Part shown: positions 41,486 through 49,686 of the stretch, piece after piece
Layout: each line of letters begins with the position of its first letter
Numbering within the stretch: the stretch's first letter is position 1
Origin: Streptomyces sp. A2-16
Lineage (GTDB): Bacteria > Actinomycetota > Actinomycetes > Streptomycetales > Streptomycetaceae
Assembly (NCBI RefSeq): GCF_018128905.1
Contig: NZ_CP063808.1
Span: forward strand, 5,580,001 to 5,644,000
DNA: 64,000 bases
Direction: 5' to 3'
Program-made: the position numbers and the translations under genes
Notes under the pieces: generated by a model
What the model was told of the DNA's origin: nothing
The model's database searches: none
The model's input: the letters and a program-made list of their open reading frames with translations, nothing else

Positions 41486-42703
41486 TCAGGAGTACCAGGT
41501 GGGTTCGGGCAGTTCGCCTTCGAGGACCCAGCGGCCGACCTCGCGGCGCTTGTAGGCGACGGGGTCGTGGAGGGTGTGGGTGCGGACGTTGCGCCAGAAC
41601 CGGTCCAGGCCCTCGGCGGTGGCCGTGGAGCGGGCGCCGGTCACCTCGAAGATGCGGCCGGCGATCTCCAGGGCGACGTCGGTGGCGCGGGCCTTGACCG
41701 CGGCCACCCGGACCTCGAATTCGCCGCGCGTCTGCTCGGTGACCGCGTCGGGGTCGTCGTGGAGTTTCTGTCCCTCGGCGGCGACGGCGTCGGCGAGGGC
41801 CTCGGCCGCCCAGAGCTTGGCGGTGAGGTCGCCGTAGGTGTCGATGACGTACGGCTCGTCGACCGCGCGCTCGAAGCCGCCGTGCAGCCAGGAGCGGGAC
41901 TTCTCGCGGGTGTAGGTGGCGGCCGTCTCCAGCGCGCCGCCCGCGATGCCCAGGTAGAAGTTGACGAAGACCAGCTGGATGGTGGGGACGTTGAGGGTGT
42001 TGTAGACGCGCGGCCGGAACACCTTGTCGACGTATCCTGCCGCGCTGGACCACGGGGTGCGGACGCCGTCGAGGGTGACGCCGCCGCTCTCGGTGAGGCG
42101 CTGGCCGATGTTGTCCCAGTCGTCGTGGAAGGTCAGGCCCGCGGAGTCGGAGGGGACGATGGCGAAGACGTGCTGGTCGGTGCCTTCGAGGACGCCCTCG
42201 AGGACGGTGACGTCGGAGACCTTGCTGCCGGTGGAGAACGACTTGCGGCCGGTGTAGACGAGGTCGTCGCCGTCCTCGGTCACGACGACGTCCTTGTCGC
42301 GCGGGTTGACCGCGCCGCCGAAGAACCAGCGGTTGCGGGAGGCCTCGGCCTCGACGTGCTCCCAATGCTCTCGGGTGCCGACCAGGCGGGCGGCCCAGAA
42401 CCACAGGTAGTGGTAGCCGAGGAGCTGGCCGATGGAGCCGTCGGCCTTGGCGACCTCGCGGACGACCCGGTAGGCGGTGGGCCAGTCCTGGCCCGCGCCG
42501 CCGTGTTCGGTGGGGCCGAGGAGGGTGACGAGTCCTGCGTCCTTGAGCAGCTGGACCTCGGCGTACGGGGTGGCGCCCGCCCGGTCGCGGGCGGCCGCGT
42601 CGGAGGCGAGGACGGCGGCGACCTCGGCGGCGCGGGCGATCCAGTCCTCGGCGGTCTCGGGCGCGGGACGGGTCTGCCAGTCGGTGTGCGTGACGGTGCT
42701 CAT
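41486..42703 (-). CDS. DszC-like flavin-dependent monooxygenase (acyl-CoA dehydrogenase fold)
   Basis: 405 aa. WPTAYRVVREVAKADGSIGQLLGYHYLWFWAARLVG, RNRWFFGGAVNPRD, YTGRKSFSTGSKVSDV, FHDDWDNIGQRLTESGGVTLDGV, FWRNVRTHTLHDPVAYKRREVGRWVL. These match the dibenzothiophene monooxygenase/SfnB group, with the FMN-binding RTHTLHDP motif near the C-terminus. It would oxidise a sulfide or sulfone. It is second in the operon, 13 bp after the SfnG gene. Confidence 0.88.
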   Translation of the reverse strand: MSTVTHTDWQTRPAPETAEDWIARAAEVAAVLASDAAARDRAGATPYAEVQLLKDAGLVTLLGPTEHGGAGQDWPTAYRVVREVAKADGSIGQLLGYHYLWFWAARLVGTREHWEHVEAEASRNRWFFGGAVNPRDKDVVVTEDGDDLVYTGRKSFSTGSKVSDVTVLEGVLEGTDQHVFAIVPSDSAGLTFHDDWDNIGQRLTESGGVTLDGVRTPWSSAAGYVDKVFRPRVYNTLNVPTIQLVFVNFYLGIAGGALETAATYTREKSRSWLHGGFERAVDEPYVIDTYGDLTAKLWAAEALADAVAAEGQKLHDDPDAVTEQTRGEFEVRVAAVKARATDVALEIAGRIFEVTGARSTATAEGLDRFWRNVRTHTLHDPVAYKRREVGRWVLEGELPEPTWYS

Positions 42704-42716
42704 GTCGGTGACCTCC

Positions 42717-43826
42717 TCAGACCTGGGCGGGGACGGACTCGGGGAGCTGGGCCTCCAGCTCGCGCACCAGTGGCAGCACGCGCTTGCCGAAGTACTCGAC
42801 CTCCTCGTGGTAGTGCAGGAAGCCGAGCAGGAGGAGGTCCACCCCGAGCTTCTTGTAGGCGACGATCCGCTCGGCGATCTGCTCCGGGGTGCCGATGAGC
42901 CCGGTGCGGAAGCCGTCGTTGTACTGGACGAGGTCCTCGAAGGAGGAGTCCTGCCACATGCCCTTCTTGTCTGCGGTGGACTGGCCCGCCTGCTTCACGG
43001 CCGCGCCGAATCCTTCGACGGCCTCGCTGTCGGCCTTGGCGACGATCTCCCGGAGGGTCTCGCGGGCCTCGGCCTCGGTGTCCCGGGCGATCAGGAAGCC
43101 GTTGAGGCCGAACTTCGGTGCGCGGCGCCCGACTTCGGCGGCCGCCTTGCGGACGTCGGTGAGCTGTTCGACCACCCCGTCGAAGTCCTTGCCGTTGGAG
43201 AAGTACCAGTCGGAGACCCGGCCGGCCATGGCACGCGCGGCGGTGGAGTTCCCGCCCTGGAAGATCTCCGGATGCGGCCGCTCGTCGGTGTTGAGGGGCT
43301 TGGGCTTGAGGGAGAAGTCGCGCAACCGGTAGAAGTCCCCGGCGAGTTCGGCGTGGTCCTCCGTCCAGATCTTCCGCAGGGCGGTGATGAACTCCTCGGA
43401 GCGGCGGTAGCGCTCGTCGTGCTCCAGCCAGGGCTCGCCGAGGGCGGTGAACTCGCCCTTGAACCAGCCCGATACGACGTTCACCGCGAAGCGGCCCTTG
43501 GAGAGGTGGTCGGCGGTGGCGCCGAGCTTGGCGAGGACGCCGGGGTGCCACAGGCCGGGGTGGACTGCGGCGATGACCTTCAGGCGCTGGGTGGCGAGCA
43601 GCAGAGCGAGGCTGAAGCTGGTCGACTCGTGCTGGTACTCGGCGCCGTAGCTGGCCATGTAGCGGACCTGACTGAGCGCGTACTCGAAGCCGTTGTTCTC
43701 GGCGAGGACGGCGAGTTCGCGGTTGTAGTCGTAACCCCAGTCGGTGCGCTGCTCGATCCTGCTGGTGACGAGTCCCCCGCTGACATTGGGGACCCAGTAG
43801 GCGAATTTCACGGGCGCGGCAGGCAT
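42717..43826 (-). CDS. sfnG: Dimethylsulfone monooxygenase-like LLM flavoprotein (SfnG)
   Basis: 369 aa. Luciferase-like fold: FAYWVPNVSGGLVTSRIEQRTDWGYDYNRELAVLAENNGFEYALSQVRYMASYG, AAVHPGLWHPGVLAKLGATADHLSKGRFAVNVVSGWFKGEF, PEIFQGGNSTAARAMAGRVSDWYFSNG. SfnG converts dimethylsulfone to methanesulfinate, feeding sulfonate monooxygenases such as the one encoded downstream. The ATG at 43826 follows CAGGAG. First structural gene of the operon, 101 bp after the leader-peptide ORF. Confidence 0.9.
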   Translation of the reverse strand: MPAAPVKFAYWVPNVSGGLVTSRIEQRTDWGYDYNRELAVLAENNGFEYALSQVRYMASYGAEYQHESTSFSLALLLATQRLKVIAAVHPGLWHPGVLAKLGATADHLSKGRFAVNVVSGWFKGEFTALGEPWLEHDERYRRSEEFITALRKIWTEDHAELAGDFYRLRDFSLKPKPLNTDERPHPEIFQGGNSTAARAMAGRVSDWYFSNGKDFDGVVEQLTDVRKAAAEVGRRAPKFGLNGFLIARDTEAEARETLREIVAKADSEAVEGFGAAVKQAGQSTADKKGMWQDSSFEDLVQYNDGFRTGLIGTPEQIAERIVAYKKLGVDLLLLGFLHYHEEVEYFGKRVLPLVRELEAQLPESVPAQV

Positions 43827-43927
43827 GCGTGACTCCTGTTGCGGAATGTTCTCGGGCACGCCGAATTCAGGGCATGGGTGAATTCGGGTGGGAAAGGGAG
43901 AGAGCGCGGCGGATCAGAGAAGGGTGA

Positions 43928-44011
43928 TCAGGCCGCGGCGCAACAGGAGGCGCTGGAGACGCGCGCGAGGTCGACATGGCGTCGCCGCGTGAGGTCCAGT
44001 CGCATCTTCAT
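43928..44011 (-). CDS. Cysteine leader peptide (27 codons) upstream of the organosulfur operon
   Basis: The minus-strand ORF begins MKMRLDLTRRRHVDL and ends VSSASCCAAA, with adjacent UGU-UGC Cys codons four codons before the stop. Basic, hydrophobic start plus terminal Cys pair is the pattern of actinobacterial leader peptides that precede sulfur genes. Related mycobacterial polycysteine leaderless ORFs act as cysteine-responsive attenuators. It starts directly at the promoter (-10 CACGAT, 7 nt, ATG), so it is leaderless. Ribosome stalling at the Cys codons when Cys-tRNA is scarce would increase expression downstream. Confidence 0.85.
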   Translation of the reverse strand: MKMRLDLTRRRHVDLARVSSASCCAAA

Positions 44012-44018
44012 GCAGTCG

Positions 44019-44048
44019 ATCGTGACAGCAGCCCGCAAGAGGCGTCAA
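44019..44048 (-). promoter_or_regulatory. Promoter of the leader peptide and organosulfur operon
   Basis: On the minus strand: TTGACG (44048-44043), 18-nt spacer, CACGAT (44024-44019), then 7 nt to the leader ATG. A good vegetative-type promoter. Confidence 0.7.
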
Positions 44049-44112
44049 GGAAAACCCGACCGGTCTCGTATCGCGGACCATTGAATTTCACGAACGTGTG
44101 ACAGGGAAACCC

Positions 44113-44149
44113 TTGAACCGCGCGGGAAATGGCCCGCATTCTGCGGGGC
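44113..44149 (+). promoter_or_regulatory. Promoter of the LysR gene
   Basis: TTGAAC (44113-44118), 18-nt spacer, CATTCT (44137-44142), 7 nt to the ATG at 44150; leaderless-type spacing. Confidence 0.5.
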
Positions 44150-45070
44150 ATGCGAACGGAACAGCTCGAATACATCGCCGCGGTGACCCGGCTCGGCTCG
44201 CTGCGCCGGGCGGCGGAGGAACTGCGGCTTTCACAGCCCGCGTTGAGCGAGACCGTGCGGAACCTGGAACGCGAGCTCGGGGTCGACCTGCTGGAGCGCA
44301 AACGGTCGGGGGCGACGATGAGCGCGGAGGGCCGGGAGCTGCTGCCGCACATCGTCGGGGTGCTGGAGGCGGTGGACCGGCTGCGGTCGGCGGCGGGCGA
44401 GCAGCACCGCATCAGCCGCATGGTCCGGGTCGGGACGGTGAACGCGGCGACCGTGCCGCTGCTGATTCCGGCGGTCGAGGATTTCCGGGCCGCTCACCCG
44501 GTCACCCAGGTCGAGGTGGTCGGCGCGCAGCAGACGGACATCCACCGGGCGCTGTCGGAGGGCGGGTTCGACCTCGGTCTGGTCAACCACCTCGACGGTG
44601 ACGACACGCCCGCCGGATTCGAGTCCGTCCAACTGCTGCACGGCCGGCCGGTGGTGTGTCTGCGCCCGGACAGCCCGCTGGCCGCGCGGACGTGTGTGCC
44701 GGTGGACGAACTGCTGGCCCAGCCGTTGATCGCGATGCGGACCGGCTATGTCATGAACCGTTTCGTCCACCGGCTGCTGGCCGGCCGGGACCCGTCCTTC
44801 GCCTGTTCCACCGACGGTGCCGAGATGGGCAAGCTGATGGTGGCCGAAGGGCTGGGGGTGACCGTGCTGCCGGACTTCAGCGTGGTCGGGGATCCGCTGG
44901 AGCGGCAGGGCACGATCACCCACCGGCCGATCGAGGGGGACTCCACCCGGGTGCTGCTGATGCTCCAGCGCCGCAGGGCCGAGTCCGTGCCGCGGGCCGC
45001 CCGGGATCTGCACGAGGTGTTCGTGCGCCGGGCCCGGCAGTTGGGCGGCACGCTGACGGGCTCCCCCTGA
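44150..45070 (+). CDS. LysR-family regulator, divergent from the organosulfur operon
   Basis: 306 aa. HTH at 1-60 (MRTEQLEYIAAVTRLGSLRRAAEELRLSQPALSETVRNLERELGVDLLERKRSG) and a LysR effector domain (MVRVGTVNAATVPLLIPAVEDFRAAHPVTQVEVVGAQQTDI, GFDLGLVNHL, MGKLMVAEGLGVTVLPDFSV). The ATG at 44150 fits the promoter spacing. Divergent placement suggests it controls the sfnG-ssuD operon, in the manner of CysB/Cbl or SfnR substitutes. Effector unknown. Confidence 0.9.
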   Translation: MRTEQLEYIAAVTRLGSLRRAAEELRLSQPALSETVRNLERELGVDLLERKRSGATMSAEGRELLPHIVGVLEAVDRLRSAAGEQHRISRMVRVGTVNAATVPLLIPAVEDFRAAHPVTQVEVVGAQQTDIHRALSEGGFDLGLVNHLDGDDTPAGFESVQLLHGRPVVCLRPDSPLAARTCVPVDELLAQPLIAMRTGYVMNRFVHRLLAGRDPSFACSTDGAEMGKLMVAEGLGVTVLPDFSVVGDPLERQGTITHRPIEGDSTRVLLMLQRRRAESVPRAARDLHEVFVRRARQLGGTLTGSP

Positions 45071-45079
45071 GGGCGCGGA

Positions 45080-45247
45080 TCAGTCCTCGTCGCGCCCCGG
45101 GACCACCACGAGGAACGCGTCGGACTGGATGTCCATCACCACTGTGGCAGGCTCACCCTGCGCCCGCCGCTGCGCCGCGTACTCCTCGGCCGGCCACGAT
45201 CCGCGCGGAGCTCCCGCTGGAAACCGCTCCAACACCTTCGCGCTCAT
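45080..45247 (-). CDS. Small hypothetical protein
   Basis: 55 aa: MSAKVLERFPAGAPRGSWPAEEYAAQ, then a hydrophobic end VVMDIQSDAFLVVVP and an acidic tail. The ATG at 45247 is chosen because GGAGG lies upstream (11 nt); an ATG seven codons earlier lacks a site. I recall similar short proteins in other Streptomyces but no function. It is soluble, probably a single small domain. Confidence 0.65.
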   Translation of the reverse strand: MSAKVLERFPAGAPRGSWPAEEYAAQRRAQGEPATVVMDIQSDAFLVVVPGRDED

Positions 45248-45322
45248 AGCGGCGGACACCTCCAACATCGCTGACGAACCGTCTCGTACCAGTCCGCTTG
45301 CCCGGGATTCACGTGTACATGC

Positions 45323-47389
45323 TCACGACTTCGTGTTGTCGGCGACGGCTGTCGGCCACCAGACGCGGGCCCCGATGTCGCGGACCAGCGCGGGCACGAG
45401 CAGGGACCGGACGACCAGCGTGTCGAGCAGGACACCGAAGGCGACGATGAACGCGATCTGGGCGAGGAACGCCAGCGGGATCACCCCGAGGGCGGCGAAG
45501 GTGGCGGCCAGCACCACGCCCGCGGAGGTGATGACCCCGCCGGTGGTGACCAGTCCGCGCGCCGTTCCCTGGCGCACGCCGTGGCGCAGCGACTCCTCGC
45601 GGACCCGGGACATCAGGAAGATGTTGTAGTCGACGCCGAGGGCGACCAGGAACACGAACCCGTACAGCGGCACGGAGGGATCGGTGCCGGTGAAGCCGAA
45701 CACATGGCGGAAGACCAGGGCCGAGACGCCGAGCGTGGTCAGGAAGTTGAGGGCCACCGTGGCCACCAGCAGCACGGGCAGCAGCAGCGAGCGCAGCAGG
45801 ACGACCAGGATCACCAGGATGATCGCGAGGACCACGGGGACGATGAGAGTGCGGTCGTGCTCGGCGGTGCGCAGGGTGTCGTACTGCTGGGCGGTGTAGC
45901 CGCCGACGAGGGCGTCCGCGTCAGGCACCTCGTGCAGGGCGGCACGCAGCCTCGCGACGGTCTTCTTGGCGGAGTCGCTGTCGGGTGCGGCGGTGAGGGT
46001 GACGTCGACGCGGACCCTGCCGTCGACGACGAGCGGGGCGGCTCCGGGTCGGCCGGAGGCGCTCGCCGGTGCGGCCGAGGCGACACCCTCGGTGTCCCGG
46101 GCGGCCCGGACGACCTCGGTCAGCCGGTCGGCGTCCGCGACGACCACGGCGGGGTTGCCCGAGCCTGCCGGGAAGTGCCGGCTCAGGGTCTGCTGGGCCG
46201 TGACCGAGGGGGCGTCGTCGACGAAGGTCTCGTCGAGGGGAACACCCTTGGCGGTGAGGGCGGGGGCGAAGGCAGCCCCGGCCAGCAGAACGACGAGGGT
46301 GAGCGCCCAGACCTTGCGCGGCGCCCGGTCGACGAGGGCGGCGATCCGGTGCCAGACGCCTTCGTTGCTCTCGTCCGTGGGGCGGGGGCGGGCGGGCCAG
46401 TAGGCTGCGCGGCCCAGGAGGGCGAGAGCCGCGGGCAGGAAGGTCAGGGAGGTCAGGACGGCGCAGGCGATGCCGATGGCGCCGACCGGGCCGAGCGCGC
46501 GATTGTTGGTGAGGTCGCTCAGCAGCAGGGCGAGCAGTCCGAGCGCCACGGTGGCCGCGCTGGCGACGATCGCCGCCCAGGACCGCCGCAGCGCTGCCCC
46601 GGCGGCGGTGAACCGGTCGGCGCCGCGGGCGAGTTCCTCGCGGTAGCGGGCGGTGAGGAGCAGGGCGTAGTCGGTGGCCGCGCCGATCACGAGGATGGAC
46701 AGGATGCCCTGCACCTGCCCGTCCACGCGGACGACGTCGTGGTCGGCCAGGGCGTACACCACCGCGCAGGCCACCCCCAGGGCGAACACCGAGCCGAGGA
46801 TGATCACCAGTGGCAGGAGCATGCTGCGGTACACCAGCAGCAGGATGACCAGGACGACGGCCAGCGCGACGGCGAGGAGCAGTCCGTCGATGCCGGCGAA
46901 GGCGTCGGACAGGTCGGCCTGGGTGGCGGCGGGACCGGCGAGCCGCACGGTCGTGCCGGGGACGCGCTCGGCGGCGGACCGGATCCGTTCGAGGGTGCCG
47001 GGGAGGCCGTCACCGAGGTCGGGGCGCAGCGGGACCACGCCCTGGAGGGCCTGCCGGTCCTCGGAGGGGATCGCGGGGGACACCTCGCCGGCGACTCCCG
47101 GGGCGTCGGCGAGGGAGCGCAGGACCTCGGTGGCGTCCGCCTTCCGGTCGGCCACCGCGGCCCCGGTCCAGACGACGATCACGGGCAGGGTCTCGCTCTG
47201 CCGGAACTTCTTCTGCTCGGCGATGACCGCGGTGGACTCCGCGCTGCGCGGCAGGAACGCGGCCTGGTCGTTGGTCGCGACCTCACCGAGGCGCCCGGCG
47301 TAGGGGCCGAGGACGCCGCCGGCGACGAGCCAGACGGCCAGCAGGAGCAGCGGGACGAGCACACGGGTCCGTCGGGCGGCGGGGGACAT
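45323..47389 (-). CDS. MMPL/RND-superfamily membrane exporter
   Basis: 688 aa. Two repeats of one helix + large outside loop + five helices. The first repeat has GIDGLLLAVALAVVLVILLLVYRSMLLPL and QGILSILVIGAATDYALLLTARYREEL; the second has DRTLIVPVVLAIILVILVVLLRSLLLPVLLV and YGFVFLVALGVDYNIFLMSRVREE. The conserved DY pairs (ATDYALL, GVDYNIF) carry the proton relay. It exports lipids or hydrophobic compounds. The ATG at 47389 follows TGGAG. A MarR gene immediately upstream, same strand, probably regulates it. Confidence 0.9.
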   Translation of the reverse strand: MSPAARRTRVLVPLLLLAVWLVAGGVLGPYAGRLGEVATNDQAAFLPRSAESTAVIAEQKKFRQSETLPVIVVWTGAAVADRKADATEVLRSLADAPGVAGEVSPAIPSEDRQALQGVVPLRPDLGDGLPGTLERIRSAAERVPGTTVRLAGPAATQADLSDAFAGIDGLLLAVALAVVLVILLLVYRSMLLPLVIILGSVFALGVACAVVYALADHDVVRVDGQVQGILSILVIGAATDYALLLTARYREELARGADRFTAAGAALRRSWAAIVASAATVALGLLALLLSDLTNNRALGPVGAIGIACAVLTSLTFLPAALALLGRAAYWPARPRPTDESNEGVWHRIAALVDRAPRKVWALTLVVLLAGAAFAPALTAKGVPLDETFVDDAPSVTAQQTLSRHFPAGSGNPAVVVADADRLTEVVRAARDTEGVASAAPASASGRPGAAPLVVDGRVRVDVTLTAAPDSDSAKKTVARLRAALHEVPDADALVGGYTAQQYDTLRTAEHDRTLIVPVVLAIILVILVVLLRSLLLPVLLVATVALNFLTTLGVSALVFRHVFGFTGTDPSVPLYGFVFLVALGVDYNIFLMSRVREESLRHGVRQGTARGLVTTGGVITSAGVVLAATFAALGVIPLAFLAQIAFIVAFGVLLDTLVVRSLLVPALVRDIGARVWWPTAVADNTKS

Positions 47390-47432
47390 GGGTCTCCAGG
47401 GGTCGACGACGGGTACCTCAACGATAAACAAT

Positions 47433-47445
47433 CTCAATCATTGAG
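47433..47445. promoter_or_regulatory. MarR-type operator palindrome (CTCAAT-C-ATTGAG)
   Basis: Perfect 6+1+6 palindrome in an unusually AT-rich patch between the MarR and MMPL genes, 44 bp before the MMPL ATG. Likely binding site of the adjacent MarR protein. Confidence 0.65.
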
Positions 47446-47480
47446 CATTTAACGCCGGTGATCATAACCGGGTGCCCGAA

Positions 47481-47984
47481 TCAGCCGCCCTTCGGCCTCA
47501 CGGCGGCGAGTTCCTCGTTCAACGCCTCCAGGAAGCGCACCACCACGGTCAGCTCCTGCTCGCCGAACCGGGAGCGGGCCGACTCGGTCGCCTCGGCGAG
47601 CGGACGGAAGTAGGAGCGCGCGGCCGTCCGGGCGTCCTGTTCGTAGTGGAGATGGACGACCCTGCGGTCCGCGCTCTCCCGGACACGGCGGATGTGGCCC
47701 GCCCGCTCCAGCCGGTCCACACAGGCGGTCACCGCGCCCGAGGTGAGTCCGAGGTGGCGGCGCAGTCCGCCGGGTGTCATCGGCTCGTCCGCGTCCATGA
47801 TCGCCGCAAGCGCCTGGATGTCGGTGGCGTGCAGACCGTGGTCCCCCGCGAAACCCTGGACCAGCCGGTTGATCTCGCCGTTCATCCGGCGCAGCCGTAC
47901 GGCGAACGCGTACAGGTCGGTCGGCGCCCGGCCCGCACCGGACTCCGGTGGTTCGCCCTGTTCCCGCTGGTTCGCTGTGGCCAC
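47481..47984 (-). CDS. MarR-family transcriptional regulator
   Basis: 167 aa. Winged HTH: LHATDIQALAAIMDADEPMTPGGLRRHLGLTSGAVTACVDRLERAGHIRRVRESADRRVVHLHY, with the DRR wing. The GTG at 47984 lies 6 nt after TACGCT on the minus strand, so it is probably leaderless. It precedes the MMPL exporter gene with the operator-like palindrome between, typical of MarR-controlled drug or lipid efflux. Confidence 0.9.
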   Translation of the reverse strand: MATANQREQGEPPESGAGRAPTDLYAFAVRLRRMNGEINRLVQGFAGDHGLHATDIQALAAIMDADEPMTPGGLRRHLGLTSGAVTACVDRLERAGHIRRVRESADRRVVHLHYEQDARTAARSYFRPLAEATESARSRFGEQELTVVVRFLEALNEELAAVRPKGG

Positions 47985-48090
47985 GTGATCAGCGTATAGA
48001 AGTGCCCTCCTCTCCCGGGCCGCAGCCGCATCCGAACCGGGCCCGGAGGCGGAAGTGATCACAGGACAGCGACAGGAGGGCAGGGAAGCG

Positions 48091-49617
48091 ATGGACCACG
48101 ACGGCACGCGCGCGGGGCCGCTCTGCCTGGTGACCGGTGCGACGGGATACATCGGAGGCCGGCTGGTTCCCGAGCTGCTCGACGCGGGCTACCGCGTACG
48201 GTGTCTCGCCCGCTCCCCCGACCGGCTGCGCGACCATCCCTGGGCCGGCGAGGCCGAGGTGGTCGCCGGTGACGTGACCGACGCCGAGTCCGTCGCCCGG
48301 GCCCTGGACGGGGTGGACGTGGCGTACTACCTGGTGCACGCGATGAGCTCCGGCGACGACTTCGAGGAGATCGACCGCAGGGCCGCGCGGATCTTCGCCG
48401 AGCGGGCCAGGGCGGCGGGCGTACGGCGGATCGTGCATCTCAGCGGACTCGTCCCGGCGGACGTGCCCGCTCGCGAGCTCTCCCCGCATCTGCGTTCCCG
48501 CGCCGAGGTGGCCCGCATCCTGCTCGACTCCGGGGTGCCGACCGCGGTCCTGCGGGCGGCCGTGGTCATCGGCTCGGGCTCGGCCTCCTTCGAGATGCTG
48601 CGGTACCTGACCGAGCGCCTGCCCGTGATGGTCACCCCGAGCTGGGTGCACACCCGCATCCAGCCGGTCGCGGTCCGCGATGTGCTCCGGGCCATGGTCG
48701 GGAGCGCCGGCATGCCCGCGGACGTCAGCCGGGCCTTCGACCTCGGCGGCCCCGACGTGCTGACGTACCGGCAGATGATGCTCCGGTACGCGGCGATCGC
48801 CGGGCTGCCGCACCGGATCATCCTCGCGGTGCCCATGCTCACCCCCGGCCTCTCCAGCCACTGGGTGGGCCTGGTGACGCCGGTGCCCGCCTCGATCGCC
48901 CGGCCGCTCACCGAGTCGCTGCGGCACGAGGTGGTCTGCCACGAGAACGACATCGCCCGCCATCTCGCCGGGCCGCCCGCTCCATTGCTCGGCTTCGACG
49001 ACGCCGTACGACTGGCTCTGCAGCGGGTGCGGGAAGCGCGGGTCACCACCCGGTGGTCGTCGGCGTCGGTGCCGGGCGCCCCGAGCGATCCGCTGCCCAC
49101 CGACCCCGACTGGGCCGGCGGCAGTCTCTACAGCGACCACCGCGAACTCCCGGTCGACGCCTCGCCCGAGGCCCTGTGGCGGGTCGTCGAGGGCATCGGC
49201 GGCGAGAACGGCTGGTACTCCTTCCCCCTCGCGTGGGCGGTGCGGGGATGGCTGGACCGGCTGGTGGGCGGGGTCGGGCTGCGCCGGGGGCGCCGGGACG
49301 CGGCCAGGCTGCGGGTCGGCGACTCCCTGGACTTCTGGCGGGTCGAGGCGATCGAGCCCGGCCGGCTGCTGCGGCTGCGGGCCGAGATGCGGCTGCCGGG
49401 CCTGGCCTGGCTGGAGATGGGAGTGGCGGCCGACGAGGACGGCCGCGTCCGCTACCGGCAGCGCGCCCTGTTCCATCCGCACGGCCTGCTCGGCCACGCC
49501 TACTGGTGGTGCGTCTCGCCCTTCCACTCGATCGTCTTCGGCGGCATGGCCCGCAACATCGCCCGGGCCGCGGCGGGTTCGGCCGGCCGCGAGCCGAAGC
49601 ACGCCGCCGTCCCCTGA
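48091..49617 (+). CDS. NAD(P)-binding SDR fused to DUF2867
   Basis: 508 aa. Residues ~10-300: atypical SDR (LCLVTGATGYIGGRLVPELLDAGYRVRCLARSP, GDVTDAESVARALDGVDVAYYLVHAM). Residues ~340-500: DUF2867/SRPBCC-like domain (SDHRELPVDASPEALWRVVEGIGGENGWYSFPLAWAVRGWLDRLVGGVGLRRGRRD, HPHGLLGHAYWWCVSPFHSIVFGGMARNIA). This fusion is often found beside photolyase genes; here the photolyase starts 70 bp downstream. The ATG at 48091 follows AGGGAAG. Reaction unknown. Confidence 0.85.
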   Translation: MDHDGTRAGPLCLVTGATGYIGGRLVPELLDAGYRVRCLARSPDRLRDHPWAGEAEVVAGDVTDAESVARALDGVDVAYYLVHAMSSGDDFEEIDRRAARIFAERARAAGVRRIVHLSGLVPADVPARELSPHLRSRAEVARILLDSGVPTAVLRAAVVIGSGSASFEMLRYLTERLPVMVTPSWVHTRIQPVAVRDVLRAMVGSAGMPADVSRAFDLGGPDVLTYRQMMLRYAAIAGLPHRIILAVPMLTPGLSSHWVGLVTPVPASIARPLTESLRHEVVCHENDIARHLAGPPAPLLGFDDAVRLALQRVREARVTTRWSSASVPGAPSDPLPTDPDWAGGSLYSDHRELPVDASPEALWRVVEGIGGENGWYSFPLAWAVRGWLDRLVGGVGLRRGRRDAARLRVGDSLDFWRVEAIEPGRLLRLRAEMRLPGLAWLEMGVAADEDGRVRYRQRALFHPHGLLGHAYWWCVSPFHSIVFGGMARNIARAAAGSAGREPKHAAVP

Positions 49618-49686
49618 TCTCCCGGCCGCCCCGACCTTCGGCCACCCCCGCCCCCGGCTCCCTTCCGCACCCCCGGAGTACGCACC

